Positions 25,221 through 32,560 of a stretch of 39,024 nucleotides of DNA are shown in pieces. The stretch comes from Collinsella aerofaciens (GTDB taxonomy: Bacteria > Actinomycetota > Coriobacteriia > Coriobacteriales > Coriobacteriaceae), in the NCBI RefSeq assembly GCF_028207065.1, contig NZ_JAQLFP010000026.1:1-39024 (forward strand). The letters are read 5' to 3'. The notes below the pieces were generated by a model. It was given only the letters and a program-made list of their open reading frames with translations, ran no database searches and was not told where the DNA came from. How positions within the stretch are numbered: position 1 is the stretch's first letter; each line of letters starts with the position of its first letter. The position numbers and the translations under genes are program-made.

Positions 25221-25239
25221 CTGAAAGGATCGTATCAAT

Positions 25240-25836
25240 ATGGCAATCGACAGGACTCCTGTTCTTAAGCGCTGCCGTCAGCTCGGGATCGATCCCGCTG
25301 AGCTCGGTTACAGCAGCAAGAAGGAATCTATCCGTCAGCCCAAGCGCCGTCGCAAGGAATCTGAGTACGGCATGCAGCTGCGCGAGAAGCAGAAGGTCAA
25401 GTTCATCTATGGCGTTCTGGAGAAGCAGTTCCACGGCTACTTCAACAAGGCCCGCAAGATGAACGGCGTCACCGGTGAGAACCTCATGATCATCCTTGAG
25501 TCTCGCCTCGACAACGTCGTCTTCCGTCTTGGCTTCGCCCGCACCCGCAAAGAGGCTCGTCAGTCCGTCCGTCACGGTCACTTCACCGTGAACGGCAAGC
25601 GCGTGGACATCCCGTCCTACCGCGTCAAGGCCGGCGACGTCGTCGCTGTCGGCGAGAAGTTCCGTGACCTCCTCCCCATCAAGGAGGCTCTGATTTCCTC
25701 CGAGCGCTTTGAGGTCCCTGGCTGGCTCGAGGTCGATATCGAGAAGCTGTCTGGTAACGTGCTCGCTCTGCCGACGCGTGAGCAGATCAGCGGTGATATC
25801 AACGAGCAGCTCATCGTCGAGCTCTACTCTAAGTAG
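25240..25836 (+). CDS. rpsD: 30S ribosomal protein S4
   Basis: 198 residues. S4 starts 30S assembly by binding 16S rRNA and, in some bacteria, represses the alpha operon. The S4 RNA-binding domain is at about 88-150 (SRLDNVVFRLGFARTRKEAR, HGHFTVNGKRVDIPSYRVK). The N-terminal zinc cysteine cluster of some S4 proteins is not present. GAAAGGA lies ahead of ATG. Confidence 0.97.
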   Translation: MAIDRTPVLKRCRQLGIDPAELGYSSKKESIRQPKRRRKESEYGMQLREKQKVKFIYGVLEKQFHGYFNKARKMNGVTGENLMIILESRLDNVVFRLGFARTRKEARQSVRHGHFTVNGKRVDIPSYRVKAGDVVAVGEKFRDLLPIKEALISSERFEVPGWLEVDIEKLSGNVLALPTREQISGDINEQLIVELYSK

Positions 25837-25868
25837 TCCATCCGGGCTGCTGAGGCTGGAGGTAATAC

Positions 25869-26810
25869 ATGTCAGAATTCATTAGGCCTCAGGTTCAGGT
25901 CGAAGAGATCAACGAGACGTCTGCTCGTGTCTCCGTCGAGCCGCTCGAGCGTGGCTACGGCGATACGCTGGGTAACTCCCTTCGTCGCGTTCTTCTGTCC
26001 TCGCTCGAGGGTGCCGCCGTCGAGGCTATTCAGATCGATGGTGCGCAGCACGAGTTCATGACCATCCCTAACATGGTCGAGGATGTCACCGACATCGTCC
26101 TGAATGTCAAGGGTCTTGTCTTCAGGGCTCTCGGCACGACCGACGAGGCGACCGCCACCATCTCGGTTGACGGCCCCTGCGAGGTCACCGGTGCGGACTT
26201 CTTTATTCCGTCCGAGTTTGAGCTGGTCAACCCCGAGCAGCACATCGCTACGCTCACCGAGGGTGGCCATCTCACCATGAGCATGCGCATCGGCTATGGC
26301 CGCGGCTATGTTTCTGGCGAGGCCAACAAGCGCGACAACGATCCCATCGGTGTGATCCATGTCGACTCGCTGTACTCGCCGGTTTCCCGTTGCGCCAAGC
26401 TCGTTGAGGCTTGCCGTGTCGGTCAGCATACCGACTACGACCGCCTTGTCCTCGAGATCGAGACCAACGGCTCCATCGCCCCGCGCGACGCCGTGGTCCA
26501 GGCTGCCAATATCATCAACCAGCATATGGCCGCCTTTATGAACCTTGCCGAGACCCCCGAGGTCGAGGAGGAGGCTTCGATCTTCGCTCCCGAGGTCACC
26601 AACGACAACGCCGAGCTGGACAAGCAGATCGAGGATCTGGACCTTTCCGTCCGTTCCTACAACTGCCTTAAGCGCGCCAGCATTCACTCGGTCCGTCAGC
26701 TCGTTGAGTTCTCGGAGAACGATCTGCTCAACATCCGTAACTTCGGTGTTAAGTCGATCGAGGAAGTGAAGGACAAGCTTGAGTCCATGGGCCTGAGCCT
26801 GAAGGCTTAA
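25869..26810 (+). CDS. rpoA: DNA-directed RNA polymerase subunit alpha
   Basis: 313 residues. The N-terminal dimerisation and assembly domain (about 1-230) contains RGYGDTLGNSLRRVLLSSLEG; an acidic linker (EVEEEASIFAPEVTNDNAE) leads to the C-terminal DNA- and activator-binding domain (about 250-313, SYNCLKRASIHSVRQLVE, GVKSIEEVKDKL). GGAGG stands six bases before ATG. Confidence 0.98.
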   Translation: MSEFIRPQVQVEEINETSARVSVEPLERGYGDTLGNSLRRVLLSSLEGAAVEAIQIDGAQHEFMTIPNMVEDVTDIVLNVKGLVFRALGTTDEATATISVDGPCEVTGADFFIPSEFELVNPEQHIATLTEGGHLTMSMRIGYGRGYVSGEANKRDNDPIGVIHVDSLYSPVSRCAKLVEACRVGQHTDYDRLVLEIETNGSIAPRDAVVQAANIINQHMAAFMNLAETPEVEEEASIFAPEVTNDNAELDKQIEDLDLSVRSYNCLKRASIHSVRQLVEFSENDLLNIRNFGVKSIEEVKDKLESMGLSLKA

Positions 26811-26840
26811 TGCTTCGCATATTTGAGGAGAAACTAGACC

Positions 26841-27308
26841 ATGCGTCACAACGTTAAGAAGGGCCTGAAGCTCGGCACCGATGCGAGCCACACCAAGGCC
26901 ATGAAGAAGAGCCTTGCTAAGGCCCTCTTCGAGAACGACCGCATCAAGACCACCGAGACCCGCGCTAAGGCGCTGCGTTCGGTCGTCGATCCGATCATCA
27001 CCTGGGCCAAGAAGGGCGACCTGCACTCTCGTCGTCTGGCTATCGCCAAGCTCGGCGATAAGCAGCTCGTTGCCGAGATCTTCGACAAGGCTGCTCAGGG
27101 CATGTGGCAGGACCGCAACGGCGGTTACACCCGCATCATGAAGCTCGGTAACCGTAAGGGCGACAACGCTCCCATCGTTATCATGGAGCTCGTCACCGAG
27201 CCTTGCACGCCTAAGGCCAAGAAGGCTGCTCCGGCCCCCAAGAAGGCCGCTGCTCCCAAGAAGGTCGAGGCCGTCGAGGAGGCTCCTGCTGAGGAGACCG
27301 CTGAGTAG
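26841..27308 (+). CDS. rplQ: 50S ribosomal protein L17 with charged C-terminal tail
   Basis: 155 residues. The first about 120 form L17 (MRHNVKKGLKLGTDASHTKA, LFENDRIKTTETRAKALR). About 35 more residues make a Lys/Ala/Pro-rich then acidic tail (KKAAPAPKKAAAPKK, then EEAPAEETAE), beyond the usual bacterial size. L17 lies near the peptide exit. It is the last gene before the operon terminator. Confidence 0.96.
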   Translation: MRHNVKKGLKLGTDASHTKAMKKSLAKALFENDRIKTTETRAKALRSVVDPIITWAKKGDLHSRRLAIAKLGDKQLVAEIFDKAAQGMWQDRNGGYTRIMKLGNRKGDNAPIVIMELVTEPCTPKAKKAAPAPKKAAAPKKVEAVEEAPAEETAE

Positions 27309-27334
27309 ACATTCCGTCTGCATAGGCTATATTC

Positions 27335-27365
27335 GAGGGGTACGTTCGCGTACCCCTCTTTTTTT
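27335..27365 (+). terminator. Strong rho-independent terminator of the ribosomal operon
   Basis: A perfect 10-bp stem GAGGGGTACG / CGTACCCCTC closes a UUCG tetraloop and is followed by seven T. It lies 26 bp after rplQ and separates the ribosomal operon from truA. Confidence 0.95.
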
Positions 27366-27400
27366 GTCGCGATACCGTTGCTTGTTTGTTGGGAGCGCCC

Positions 27401-28225
27401 ATGACTGCGCCGTCTGATTTCAATTCGATTTCCGAGCTTGATGCTACGCTCGTATTTCGCGTGGCCTATGATGGCTCGTCGTATAGCGGATTTGCCGAGC
27501 AGCCGGGACAGATGACGGTTGCGGGTGAGCTACGTCGAGCCATCGAGACGCTGCTTCGCCGCCCGATCGATCTGACGTGCGCGGGGCGTACCGATGCCGG
27601 CGTGCATGCCGTGGCTCAGTACATCAGCGTGCCCGTAACGGACGCTGAGCTCGCTTGTACGCGCCGTAGGTGGCTGCGGGCTATGGATGCCCTACTGCCC
27701 AAAGATATCGCCATTAACGAGGTCTACAAAGCCCGTAAAGGCTTTTCTGCGCGTTTTGACGCGCGCACCCGTACGTATACGTACCGTATTGCCGATCGAG
27801 ATGCGCGCCCCGTGCTGTCCCGCGGTGCCGTGTGGTGGCATCGCTATCCCTTGGATGTTGAGGCTATGTCTGCTGCCTGCCCCGCACTGCTGGGCGAGCA
27901 GGACTTTAAAAGCTTTTGCAAGGTTGCTTCGGCCGTTGGCAAGCCCACGCATCGCTGCGTGATGCGTGCCGAATTTGGCCATGAGGTTGCGTTTGGCGAG
28001 GACATCCTGACGTTCACCATCGAGGGCAATGCGTTTCTGCATTCGATGGTCCGTACGATCGTGGGCACGCTTGTCGAGATTGGCATGCATCGCCGTGAAC
28101 CCGGGTGGATGCGCGAGGTTATCGATGCTTGCGACCGCACCGCTGCGGGCCCCACGGCTCCTGCCTGCGGCCTTACGTTTATGGGCGTGGATTACGATCC
28201 CGCCGAGCTTGTCGTGCTCGACTAG
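27401..28225 (+). CDS. truA: tRNA pseudouridine(38-40) synthase
   Basis: 274 residues. Converts uridines 38-40 of the anticodon arm to pseudouridine. The catalytic aspartate is D65 in CAGRTDAGVHA; RTYTYRI and NAFLHSMVRTIVGTLVEIG are family blocks. ATG 27401 has GGGAG five bases ahead. It sits after the rplQ terminator, a common place for truA, and must rely on read-through or on a promoter inside the 35-bp gap, which is not evident. Confidence 0.96.
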   Translation: MTAPSDFNSISELDATLVFRVAYDGSSYSGFAEQPGQMTVAGELRRAIETLLRRPIDLTCAGRTDAGVHAVAQYISVPVTDAELACTRRRWLRAMDALLPKDIAINEVYKARKGFSARFDARTRTYTYRIADRDARPVLSRGAVWWHRYPLDVEAMSAACPALLGEQDFKSFCKVASAVGKPTHRCVMRAEFGHEVAFGEDILTFTIEGNAFLHSMVRTIVGTLVEIGMHRREPGWMREVIDACDRTAAGPTAPACGLTFMGVDYDPAELVVLD

Positions 28226-28386
28226 GGGAGGGCTCGACGTGTCGTGCGTCGACACCTGTCATCTGTGGGCTGCGCGTGTGCAACATCTGTTCTTGGCGTG
28301 CAATGCAACCGGTGTCTCATTGCTTTTATTGCCGGGGTGTACCATGAACCACGGTTTGATTCATTGCTGTCGAGAGGACGGATAAT

Positions 28387-29427
28387 TTGGTTCGACGTGG
28401 TTCGCATCCGCGACTTTCGGTGATCCTTGTGGTAGAAGGTTCGCCCAGCTATGCGATGCGTGCGCTCGAGAGTATCCAGAACCAAGACCTCTACGATTTG
28501 CAGATTGTCGTTGTCTGCCGCGATGCTGCGCCCGGTGTGCGCCATTCGCTTCAAGTTGCTGCCGACAGGGACATCCATATTGATTTGATTGACGTCGAGG
28601 ACGCGAAGCGCGGCGCTTGTCTTCGTGCCGGTTTTGATGCCTCGCGCGGCTCTCAAATCATCGCCATGAACGCCGATGAGTGGTTTGCTCCGCAGGCCCT
28701 TTCCAAGATGGTCGATATCGCGTGCGATACTGCGGCAGACATTGTGCTCCCCTCGGTGTCGCTCGATCGATACGATGCGCATCGCGAGCGTCATTCGCGC
28801 GTCTTGGATGCTGCCTCTATTGCCATAGAAGACGAGTCTTCTATGGTGACTGGGCTGCCCCAGTTGATTTTGGGCGGCCTAGTCGCTCAGACCTCTGGCG
28901 TGATGTATAGCCGTCCGCTGTTTGAGGCATGCCTGTCGCGCGGCAAGGCGTACCGTACGGTTGAGTTTATGGCCTATGCGCTCTCGCAGGCACGATTCGT
29001 GTCCGGCTGCGGCGACGCTTGTTTCCACGCGGCGGCACCTAAGCTTACAGATGCCTTTGATCCCACCATGTATGCCAGGATATCCGATGACACTCGAGCG
29101 CTCGACGAGCTTGCGGACTCACTCTCGGAAGCAGATAGCGGTGGTCGGCTCAAGCTGGCAAGCCAAAAGTTCTACTTTGCCGGACTGGTCGCCTGCATTG
29201 AGAATTTGTGTCTGAGCCCGCATGGGGTGTCGTCAATCGAGCGTTCCGCCCGCATGCGTGATATGCTCGAGGCGCCTCGAACCCGTCAGATGGTCGCCGC
29301 GCTCAAGGATAACCATCGGGGACTCGGTCTGTTGTTTGGGCCGATCGCCAGCGCCAAGCCCGCGCGCTGCGTGATGTGTACGCATCTGGCAGCTTTTCTT
29401 AACCGGACGGGCGCAAAAACCGCCTAA
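28387..29427 (+). CDS. GT2-like (GT-A fold) glycosyltransferase family protein
   Basis: 346 residues. The N-terminal part RLSVILVVEGSPSYAMRALESIQNQ (from residue 9) is the classic start of a family 2 glycosyltransferase, and AMNADEWFAPQAL near 95-107 occupies the place of the metal-binding DxD motif, though with N-A-D in place of D-x-D. The C-terminal half matches nothing I recognise. There is no signal peptide or membrane helix. It starts at TTG with GAGAGGA upstream. A 13-residue open frame (28344-28385) with its own ATG ends one base before it and might be a leader peptide. Donor and acceptor are unknown. Confidence 0.65.
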   Translation: MVRRGSHPRLSVILVVEGSPSYAMRALESIQNQDLYDLQIVVVCRDAAPGVRHSLQVAADRDIHIDLIDVEDAKRGACLRAGFDASRGSQIIAMNADEWFAPQALSKMVDIACDTAADIVLPSVSLDRYDAHRERHSRVLDAASIAIEDESSMVTGLPQLILGGLVAQTSGVMYSRPLFEACLSRGKAYRTVEFMAYALSQARFVSGCGDACFHAAAPKLTDAFDPTMYARISDDTRALDELADSLSEADSGGRLKLASQKFYFAGLVACIENLCLSPHGVSSIERSARMRDMLEAPRTRQMVAALKDNHRGLGLLFGPIASAKPARCVMCTHLAAFLNRTGAKTA

Positions 29428-29438
29428 ACGGCTCATTA

Positions 29439-29466
29439 CGAAACAAACTTGCATAGAATTGTTTCG
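29439..29466. promoter_or_regulatory. Inverted repeat CGAAACAA-N12-TTGTTTCG before argR
   Basis: Perfect 8-bp arms at 29439-29446 and 29459-29466. It starts 12 bp after the glycosyltransferase stop and about 95 bp before argR, so it may be a terminator stem (without T-run) or an operator. It does not match the ArgR box. Confidence 0.4.
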
Positions 29467-29559
29467 AAATGCGTTCTTATACACAAAAGCCTTCAAATAG
29501 CGTTAAACTATTCAATCACTGATTGATTGTCTCCGCCATCTTTTGGAGAGAGGGTTTGT

Positions 29560-29997
29560 ATGGCTAAAAAACGCAATGGGCGCCAGGATGCCATTAGAGA
29601 TATTGTGCGCAATAAGGATGTCCGCACGCAGCGCGTGCTGGTCGATGAGCTCCGTGCTATGGGCTTTGATTGCACGCAGGCGACTGTCTCTCGCGATATT
29701 GCCGATATGGGGCTGCGTAAGCTCCCTGAGGGCATCTATGTTCTGGCAGAGGACCTGCATCTGCAGCGTATGGTTTCCGAGCTCGTAACGGGCGTTCTGC
29801 GTACTGATAATCTGGTTATGATCAAGGCTCAGCCTGGCACGGCTTCCGGCATCGCCGCCGCCGTTGATGCGGCAGAGTTGCCCGATGTGCTTGGCTCGCT
29901 TGCCGGCAACGATACGATTTTGGTTATTGCCCAGACGGCCGAGGACGGCGAGCGTCTCGAGGCGCTGATCAATAAGTTGAGCAATTCTCGCAAGTAG
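29560..29997 (+). CDS. argR: Arginine repressor
   Basis: 145 residues. The N-terminal winged helix (about 1-75) has RQDAIRDIVRNKDVRTQRVL and FDCTQATVSRDIADMGLRKL; the C-terminal arginine-binding, hexamer-forming part (about 80-145) has PGTASGIAAAVDAAELPDVLG and AGNDTILVI. ATG 29560 has AGAGAGGG five bases ahead; an earlier GTG/ATG frame adds residues not found in the family. No arginine genes are in this window, so targets lie elsewhere. An intrinsic terminator follows. Confidence 0.93.
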   Translation: MAKKRNGRQDAIRDIVRNKDVRTQRVLVDELRAMGFDCTQATVSRDIADMGLRKLPEGIYVLAEDLHLQRMVSELVTGVLRTDNLVMIKAQPGTASGIAAAVDAAELPDVLGSLAGNDTILVIAQTAEDGERLEALINKLSNSRK

Positions 29998-30046
29998 GTG
30001 TGCGGGTCGTGCGCTCGGCATTGTGTGCGCTGACATAGTGGCTTGT

Positions 30047-30079
30047 AAGGGGCATCGACGTTGGTCGGTACCCCTTTTT
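30047..30079 (+). terminator. Rho-independent terminator after argR
   Basis: AAGGGG (30047-30052) pairs with CCCCTT (30071-30076), with further partial pairing inside, and a T-run follows directly. Confidence 0.75.
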
Positions 30080-30120
30080 GTTTGCCGGTATAAAGACCGC
30101 CCACCAGGTCGCTTCAAACT

Positions 30121-30159
30121 AAAAGGCCCCGAGCAGTTCAATAAGCTGCTCGGGGCCTT
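30121..30159 (-). terminator. Rho-independent terminator of the penicillin-binding protein gene
   Basis: AAGGCCCCGAGCAG (30123-30136) and CTGCTCGGGGCCTT (30146-30159) form a perfect 14-bp stem with a 9-nt loop. On the minus strand the stem runs into TTTT, so it ends the minus-strand gene 23 bp after its stop codon. Confidence 0.9.
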
Positions 30160-30181
30160 GTTGGCTTTAGTCGCGTACTTC

Positions 30182-32398
30182 TTAGCCGACCGTATCGTCA
30201 GGCGTGGGCGAGGGGTCGGGAGTGGGCGTAGGCGTAGGCGTAGGCGTAGGCGTAGGCGTAGGCGTGCCGCCATCGCCGCCGGTCGAACCACCAGTGGAGC
30301 CACCCGTCGAGCCACCGGTCGTACCGGTGCCGCCGGTGGTGTCGCCGCCCGTGGTCTCGGTGGTCGTGGTCGTCGTGGTAGTCGTTGTGGTGGTTTCCTC
30401 TTCCTCTTCGTCCTTGTCCTTGTCGTCGTTCTCCGACTTCTTGGTGTTGTTGGTGCCGTAGAACTTCCAGACGCTGTTGTTCTTGTAGGTGGGCGCCGTT
30501 CCGGTCGCAAACTCCTCGCGCTCGGTACCGGTCAGAACGGTGTTCATAAACCGCTTAAAGACAGGCAGGTTGGTGCTGTCGCCCAGCAGGTCCGTGCCGT
30601 ACTTTTGGATGGGGATCTCGCCCGCGGAATAGCCGGTCCACAGGGCGCACGCCAGCTGCGGGGTATAGCCGCAGAACCACAGGTTGGTGGTGTTGTCGGT
30701 GGTGCCCGTCTTGCCGGCATAGGGCTGGTTGACACTCAGAGCGCCGGCAGCACCCGTACCGCTGCCCTTCATGACGCCGGACAGAACATCGGTGACCGCG
30801 GCGGCCTCGCCCTCGGTAAGCACCTGTGAGGGATTGTCGGTGTGCTGGTACAGCACCGAACCGGTACGAGAGTCAATCTCGGTGATGGCGATCGGCTGGC
30901 GATAGTAGCCGCCGTTGGCAAACGTCGCGTAGGCGGCGGCCATCTCGAGCGGCGAGATCGAGCCGGTGCCGAGGGTCATGACGGGAACGTCCTCGATGTT
31001 GTCCTTGGCGGGGTCGATGCCGAGCTTTTTGACGAGCGAGATGATCTTGCTGTTGCCGACGGCTTCCGCCACCTGGATGTAGCCGGTGTTGGAGGAGTAT
31101 GCCGTCGCCTGCTTAAGCGTGATGTTGCCATAGCTCTGGTTGGCGTAATTTTGGACCTCGGTCGTGGTGCCCTTGGCCTTGAGCGGCGAGTTGCAGTTGA
31201 GGGTGACGTTGGGGTTCATGCCGTTTTGGATGGCAGTTGCCAGCGTAAAGGCCTTAAAGGTGGAGCCGACGGGACGCTTGGCCGTGGCATGGTTTACGTG
31301 GTTCTCGTCAGCGTTGTAGTCGTAGCCGCCCACCATGCACTTGATGTAGCCGGTCTTGGGGTCGACGACGACCATGCCCATGTCCAGGCCGTCGAGCGAG
31401 AGCGTGTCGAGCTGCTCCCGGACGGCATTCTCTGCCACCTGCTGCATCGTGGGGTCGATGGTGGTCTTGACGGTCAGGCCGCCCTTAAAGAGCACGTCGG
31501 TCGAGAACTCCTGCTCCAGCAGCTGCTTGACGTAGGAGACAAAGTAGGGCTGCGAGTAAACGTCGACGCCGCTGCCCGAGATTTCGGTCACGTTGAGGGT
31601 GATGGGCTCGGCCTGTGCGGCATCGTGCTCCTCTTGGGTGATGTGGCCCAGGCGCAGCATGTTGTCGAGAACCTTGTTGCGGCGAGACAGTGCCAGATCG
31701 GGATTGACCGTGGGGTCGTACTGCGAGGGCGAGTTGGGAAGGCCGATGAGTAGCGCGGCCTCGCTCAGGGTGAGGTCGGCGGCGCTCTTGGATAGGTAGG
31801 TCTCGGCTGCGGCCTCGATGCCGTAGGCGCCGTGGCCGTAATAGATGGTGTTGAGGTACATCATGAGGATCTCGTCTTTGGAGTACATGTCCTCCATCTT
31901 GATGGCGATGTAGGCCTCGCGCACCTTACGCTCAATGGTCGAGTCGAATTGCTCCTCCTGCAGGATGGTGTTGCGCACAAGCTGCTGGGTGATCGTCGAG
32001 GCGCCTTCGTGTCCGCCGCCGAGGGTTGCCACCGCAGCACGCGCGATACCCCACAGGTCGATACCGCCGTGCTCGTAGAAGCGCTCGTCTTCGACGTCAA
32101 CGGTGCCCTGCAGCACGTAGGGGGAGACCTCGTCCTTGGTGATGGACTTGCGGTTTTGCGTGTAGAAGCTCGCGATCTTGTTGCCGTTGCAGTCGACGAT
32201 CTCGGTGGGCTCGCTCACCAGATACGCGTTGGCGTCGGTGTAGTCGGGCAGATCGGACAGCCAGCGGTTGACGTTGCCGACCATGCCGATGCCAAATGCC
32301 ACGCCCGCAATCAGCAGAAAGCCCAAAAACGAGAGCAGGATTATGGGCAGAGCATGCGTCTTTGAACGGCTGCGTCCCTGTCGTTGGCGAGGACCCAT
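30182..32398 (-). CDS. Class A penicillin-binding protein (transglycosylase/transpeptidase)
   Basis: 738 residues; polymerises and cross-links peptidoglycan. One N-terminal membrane helix (about 18-40) anchors it outside the cell membrane. The GT51 part has EDERFYEHGGID (103-114) and GASTITQQL (132-140). The transpeptidase part has the active serine S379 in STFK, SSN at 435-437 and KTG at 563-565. From about residue 655 the tail is low in complexity: a run of Thr, then TGGS repeats, then Pro-Thr repeats encoded by a 6-bp tandem repeat. ATG 32398 has GGAGGT six bases ahead; the open frame further upstream has no ribosome site. Divergent from the U32 gene. Confidence 0.95.
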   Translation of the reverse strand: MGPRQRQGRSRSKTHALPIILLSFLGFLLIAGVAFGIGMVGNVNRWLSDLPDYTDANAYLVSEPTEIVDCNGNKIASFYTQNRKSITKDEVSPYVLQGTVDVEDERFYEHGGIDLWGIARAAVATLGGGHEGASTITQQLVRNTILQEEQFDSTIERKVREAYIAIKMEDMYSKDEILMMYLNTIYYGHGAYGIEAAAETYLSKSAADLTLSEAALLIGLPNSPSQYDPTVNPDLALSRRNKVLDNMLRLGHITQEEHDAAQAEPITLNVTEISGSGVDVYSQPYFVSYVKQLLEQEFSTDVLFKGGLTVKTTIDPTMQQVAENAVREQLDTLSLDGLDMGMVVVDPKTGYIKCMVGGYDYNADENHVNHATAKRPVGSTFKAFTLATAIQNGMNPNVTLNCNSPLKAKGTTTEVQNYANQSYGNITLKQATAYSSNTGYIQVAEAVGNSKIISLVKKLGIDPAKDNIEDVPVMTLGTGSISPLEMAAAYATFANGGYYRQPIAITEIDSRTGSVLYQHTDNPSQVLTEGEAAAVTDVLSGVMKGSGTGAAGALSVNQPYAGKTGTTDNTTNLWFCGYTPQLACALWTGYSAGEIPIQKYGTDLLGDSTNLPVFKRFMNTVLTGTEREEFATGTAPTYKNNSVWKFYGTNNTKKSENDDKDKDEEEEETTTTTTTTTTTTETTGGDTTGGTGTTGGSTGGSTGGSTGGDGGTPTPTPTPTPTPTPTPDPSPTPDDTVG
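30222..30263. repeat. Hexanucleotide microsatellite in the penicillin-binding protein tail
   Basis: About seven tandem GTAGGC units (first one GTGGGC), encoding Pro-Thr pairs on the minus strand. A 6-bp unit keeps the reading frame, so copy-number change would lengthen or shorten the extracellular tail without a frameshift. Nearby runs encode poly-Thr (30360-30395) and TGGS repeats. Confidence 0.9.
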
Positions 32399-32560
32399 AT
32401 ATTGACCTCCAGGTATGTCGTGCCGGACGGTGGATGTGCCGTCGGGGCAGGATGGACATAAGTTATTACACGATAAACCAAACGGGGCGCGCGAGGCCTC
32501 GTGTATGCTGGAAGACGGCATTTTTCAGAGTGAATGCATACCTTGGTAAGGAGTTTGTCG

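Noticed and set aside
29428..29559. ArgR box upstream of argR
   Set aside because: Only a partial ATTCA half-site is present at 29510; no full palindrome of the ARG consensus.
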